Shown: one piece after another, positions 60,841 through 64,000 of the stretch | Layout of the letters: the number at the start of each line of letters is the position of its first letter | Position numbering within the stretch: position 1 is the stretch's first letter | Origin: Glandiceps talaboti | Taxonomy: Eukaryota; Hemichordata; Enteropneusta; Spengelidae | NCBI RefSeq assembly: GCF_964340395.1 | Contig: NC_135558.1 | Coordinates: forward strand, 23,864,564-23,928,563 | Direction of reading: 5' to 3' | DNA: 64,000 nucleotides | Position numbers and translations under genes: made by a program | The notes under the pieces: generated by a model | The model's input: only the letters and a program-made list of their open reading frames with translations | What the model was told of the DNA's origin: nothing | Database searches by the model: none

Positions 60841-61690
60841 TATATTATGATTTGCAATTTGAGTTACAAACAAGGATTTGGCAAATGTTGTTTGATATCG
60901 ATTTTTCTAGGAAGCCATGTTTTATAAATCCAAAATCCAAAATAAATAACACATCCTCATCCATATGGCCACCTTATAGTCTAGTCCTACAAGATACCAA
61001 TGTCTGCACACAACACAAAGTGGTTTGAATTTACCCCACAGCTGTTGAGTAATTTATTTAATATTTAATCTTGAAGATGTAGGGTACAAACTGCCAAACT
61101 TGAGGAGCATTCTGCTATATGACCTTGAAGGTGGAAGTCAAGGTCAATGCATGTAAAGAAAGCTTACCTCTGACAACAATGGGTATAGACACTTGACTGG
61201 ACTTTCTACATTGTTAGTTGAGTTACAGTATTTTAGCTATTTGATTTGAACATACTAGTCAAGGTTGGTTGAATTCGAGTTGATGGTGTCTGGCATACAG
61301 ACCCATGGATGGACGGTCCACACACACAAGGGTGGGTATGCGTCATCCTTACAGCCCCTTCCAGGTTGTGCCCATTGGTGCTAATAACTTGTTATGTTCT
61401 TGTGTAAATACATAATTACTGATAGGCACTAATAAATTACATTGAGGGGGGGGGGGGTGACAAAATTAATTATTAATTAATCATCATAAACCAAATATTG
61501 TGAAATATTATATAAAGGCTCACAAATCAAATTTAAAGACCTTTTTATTTCCCACTGATTTATAATAAGATCAATACCAAATCTTGGTTGGCAGGTATTT
61601 TTAACTATGTTTTTGATTTAATGGACAGATTTAGCTGTAGACTTGAAAAGCATTGATTCCAAGCTATAAACTGTCCTATACAATACACAC
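60841..61690. other. Intergenic with dispersed repeat E fragment
   Basis: 61090-61390 shares ACCTTGAAGGTGGAAGTCAA, GGATGGACGGTCC and GTGCCCATTGGTGCTAATAA-type words with 39165-39330. A G10 run is at 61446-61457. No gene. Confidence 0.45.
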
Positions 61691-61724
61691 ATCATGATAA
61701 ATATAATATTAACATTGTTAAATT

Positions 61725-62470
61725 ACAATACATGTACTATGCCAAATATAGTAATAACAGTGTTAAAAATGTACAATACATGTACTATGCCAAATAGAGT
61801 AATAACAGTGTTAAAACTACAATACATGTACAATGCCAATTATAGTAATAACAGTGCCAAATATAGTAATAACAGTGTTAAAACTGTACAATACATGTAC
61901 AATGCCAAATATAGTAATAACAGTGTTAAAACTGTACAATACATGTACTATGCCAAATATAGTAATAACAGTGTTAAAACTGTACAATACATGTACTATG
62001 CCAAATAGAGTAATAACAGTGTTAAAACTACAATACATGTACAATGCCAATTATAGTAATAACAGTGCCAAATATAGTAATAACAGTGTTAAAACTGTAC
62101 AATACATGTACTATGCCAAATATAGTAATAACAGTGTTAAAACTGTACAATACATGTACTATGCCAAATATAGTAATAACAGTGATAAAACTGTACAATA
62201 CATTTACAATGCCAAATATAGTAACAACAGTGATAAAACTGTACAATACATGTACTATGCCAATTATAGTAATAACAGTGTTAAAACTGTACAATACATG
62301 TACAATGCCAAATATAGTAATAACAGTGTTAAAACTGTACAATACATGTACTATGCCAAATATAGTAATAACAGTGTTAAAACTACAATACAAGTACAAT
62401 GCCAATTATAGTAATAACAGTGTTAAAACTGTACAATACATGTACTATGCCAATTATAGTAATAACAGCC
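61725..62470 (+). repeat. Minisatellite, 48-bp unit, about 15 copies
   Basis: The unit contains ACAGTGTTAAAACTGTACAA, TACATGTACTATGCCAAATA and TAGTAATA. Some units are shortened (AACTACAATACATG, or the bare AACAGTGCCAAATATAG pair). Since 48 is a multiple of three, frames of up to 192 codons stay open on the plus strand and 125 on the minus strand. No unique coding flank exists. Confidence 0.95.
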
Positions 62471-63440
62471 TTCTTTTCTCAAAGAATGTTGAAATGACTT
62501 TGGTAATTTGTATTCACTGCGAATGAAGAACTCGCTGTTCAACATTTTAAATCTCATTTAAACACTTTCAAATTTTGAAAATAAGAATTAAAAACATAAT
62601 TTATACATTTCAAATGTTGCTTAAAATGAGTATATATCATTATACACAAAACTTTTAAATGAATTTCAAAATATAGTACCAACTTTAAATTAAAATATTG
62701 TATTCTTATTTCCTTAAATTTACATTTAATAACCTTACACACGTAACTAACATATTGCAATGTACATTTGAATATCTTTTGGCTATGAAAAAATCTTTTT
62801 AAAAAAATTAGTATACCAGAACTTCCATTTTTAACATTTTTTCTAAACCTATTTAAGTAGAATGAATATTTCAATAGTGAATGTATTTTGATGGTTCCAT
62901 AAGTATTGTTATAGACCTTTTCATGATATAGCGCCCCCTAGAATGTTTATCGTGATATCGGACTGGTATGTTTTGTCTTTGTAATTTATGGGTATGGTTG
63001 TAGGTGGTTGCCTGACATAAGACAGTGACGGACACATGGGTTCATTTCAAAGAATCACTGTCGTCCTTGTACCTAACTTTTCGTAAATTCAGATCTAGAG
63101 CACTTTTCAGTAAATGAAAGAATTTACCAAAGACAATAGGAGATGATAGTTGGCTTTAAAATGACCAAGCATAGTGTTGAGTTGCAATGCAGTGACTTGT
63201 GTACTTTTAATCACTTTTCTAAGCTGCGTTGCTAAATTAATGAGCCAAATTTTTAATATATCATATCTTGATATGGTGTATCAAGTCATTCTTTTACTGT
63301 ATGGACAATTTGAATACACTGTTGGTAGTACGTTGTCGGATTATTATCAAACAGACAGTTTCTCAATCAGTCTATATAATCTAAGTGACTTTAATACTAA
63401 TATTAGTTTTCACACACTGTACTGAAAACACTTTATAATT
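62471..63440. other. Intergenic, AT-rich, with one CTCF-like word
   Basis: No gene supported. The minus-strand frame 62554-62874 and the plus-strand frame 63174-63425 are AT-rich readings without domains. Confidence 0.4.
62930..62944 (-). promoter_or_regulatory. CTCF-like motif, partial
   Basis: On the minus strand ATTCTAGGGGGCGCT fits positions 4-15 of the CTCF core CCASYAGRKGGCRSY but not the first three bases. No experimental support. Confidence 0.3.
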
Positions 63441-63444
63441 ATTA

Positions 63445-63672
63445 CCATGGTGCATATACATTATGCACTTGACATTGCTAAGGGTGCATGTACATTATGC
63501 ACTTGACATTGCTAAGGGTGCATGTACATTATCTATACACTTGACATTGCTAAGGGTGCATGTACATTATGCACTTGACATTGCTAAGGGTGCATGTACA
63601 TTATCTGTACACTTGACATTGCTAAGGGTGCGTGTACATTATCTATACACTTGACATTGCTAAGGGTGCATT
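63445..63672 (+). repeat. Minisatellite, 34/39-bp unit, about six copies
   Basis: CTTGACATTGCTAAGGGTGC followed by ATGTACATTATGCA, or by a longer ATGTACATTATCTATACA form. Copies are nearly identical. A 63-codon frame across it is a by-product. Confidence 0.92.
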
Positions 63673-63768
63673 TTGTAATATGACACAGAACACTTTCAAT
63701 AGGATACAGCTGCAGGGACATGATTTAACACTAAAGAATTTATCCTTTTGATAGATGAGCTGGGGCTA

Positions 63769-63783
63769 CCACTAGAGGGCACT
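63769..63783 (+). promoter_or_regulatory. CTCF-like core motif, full consensus match
   Basis: CCACTAGAGGGCACT matches CCASYAGRKGGCRSY at all 15 positions. CTCF is present in bilaterians, but similar words occur by chance and in SINEs, so use is unproven. Confidence 0.35.
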
Positions 63784-64000
63784 ATATGCTGAAAGGTCTA
63801 GGTTAGTCATTTATCTCGTAAAGACATTACTGTATATATGTCTAATATAAGTGTAACTTTATAATCAACAATTCTACAGTCACACTTTGCTAGTGCTACA
63901 TACCAAATATTTTATAACTAACTATTATACCTTTTATCACCCTTCTTGGGGTCTGGCAATACTTTAATATCTTCACTTCTGTTGGTCAATTCTACAGGAG
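63784..64000. other. Intergenic, nothing recognised
   Basis: AT-rich to the window edge; no feature supported. Confidence 0.4.

Noticed and set aside
58501-60927. Many frames of 60-198 codons on both strands
   Set aside because: All derive from the stop-free 37-bp minisatellite unit; there is no unique coding part or splice context.
61694-62526. Frames of up to 192 codons (+) and 125 codons (-)
   Set aside because: Products of the 48-bp minisatellite; repetitive peptide on both strands and no unique flank.
62554-62874. 106-codon minus-strand frame rich in F, K, I and Y
   Set aside because: Typical reading of AT-rich DNA; no motif, no repeat and no splice context.

Overview
The window is animal nuclear DNA. 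It has genes split by GT-AG introns, a motile-cilium gene, fragments of three retrotransposon classes typical of marine invertebrates (a tyrosine-recombinase element, a Penelope-like element with a GIY-YIG nuclease, and a CR1/L2/Jockey-type LINE), and a large amount of satellite DNA. A free-living marine invertebrate (hemichordate, amphioxus, echinoderm, brachiopod or mollusc grade) fits. I cannot name the species from the sequence. No bacterial operon, rRNA, tRNA or CRISPR was found.

Layout. 1-15 kb is a patchwork of minisatellites and mobile-element remains: a DIRS/Ngaro-like fragment (about 3.1-5.6 kb, minus strand), a Penelope-like fragment (6.58-7.8 kb, minus), a 184-bp insertion with a 10-bp target duplication, a 1.1-kb inverted-repeat element (9.67-10.79 kb) and a 63-bp minisatellite (11.2-12.9 kb) cut by a LINE tail. 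15.2-20.0 kb holds a putative DNA transposon with a three-exon RecQ-like helicase gene on the plus strand facing the C-terminal remnant of a DUF6589-like protein on the minus strand. Its ends carry the 13-bp inverted repeat TATACGTCACCTG, and one end has a roughly 160-bp palindrome. 20.24-33.77 kb is the one clear host gene, a ten-exon homologue of ODAD3/CCDC151 (548 codons), which docks outer dynein arms in motile cilia. Its presumed promoter begins right at the transposon's right end, and its first intron holds an inverted, internally deleted copy of the same transposon.

From 34.8 kb on there is little coding sequence: a 40-bp minisatellite, foldbacks and Penelope-tail fragments, a 3.5-kb array of a 19-bp unit (39.7-43.2 kb), an unrecognised broken reading frame near 44.4-44.9 kb, an 11.8-kb array of a 29-bp unit with higher-order duplication (45.3-57.1 kb), a truncated LINE (57.3-58.4 kb), a 2.2-kb array of a 37-bp unit, a 48-bp array and two CTCF-like motifs. 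Tandem arrays make up roughly a third of the window.

The helicase/DUF6589 element is the best candidate for an unusual system. It pairs a replication/repair-type helicase with a probable transposase, and two copies bracket the first exon of a cilium gene. The protein calls come from motif recognition by eye; no database search was possible.
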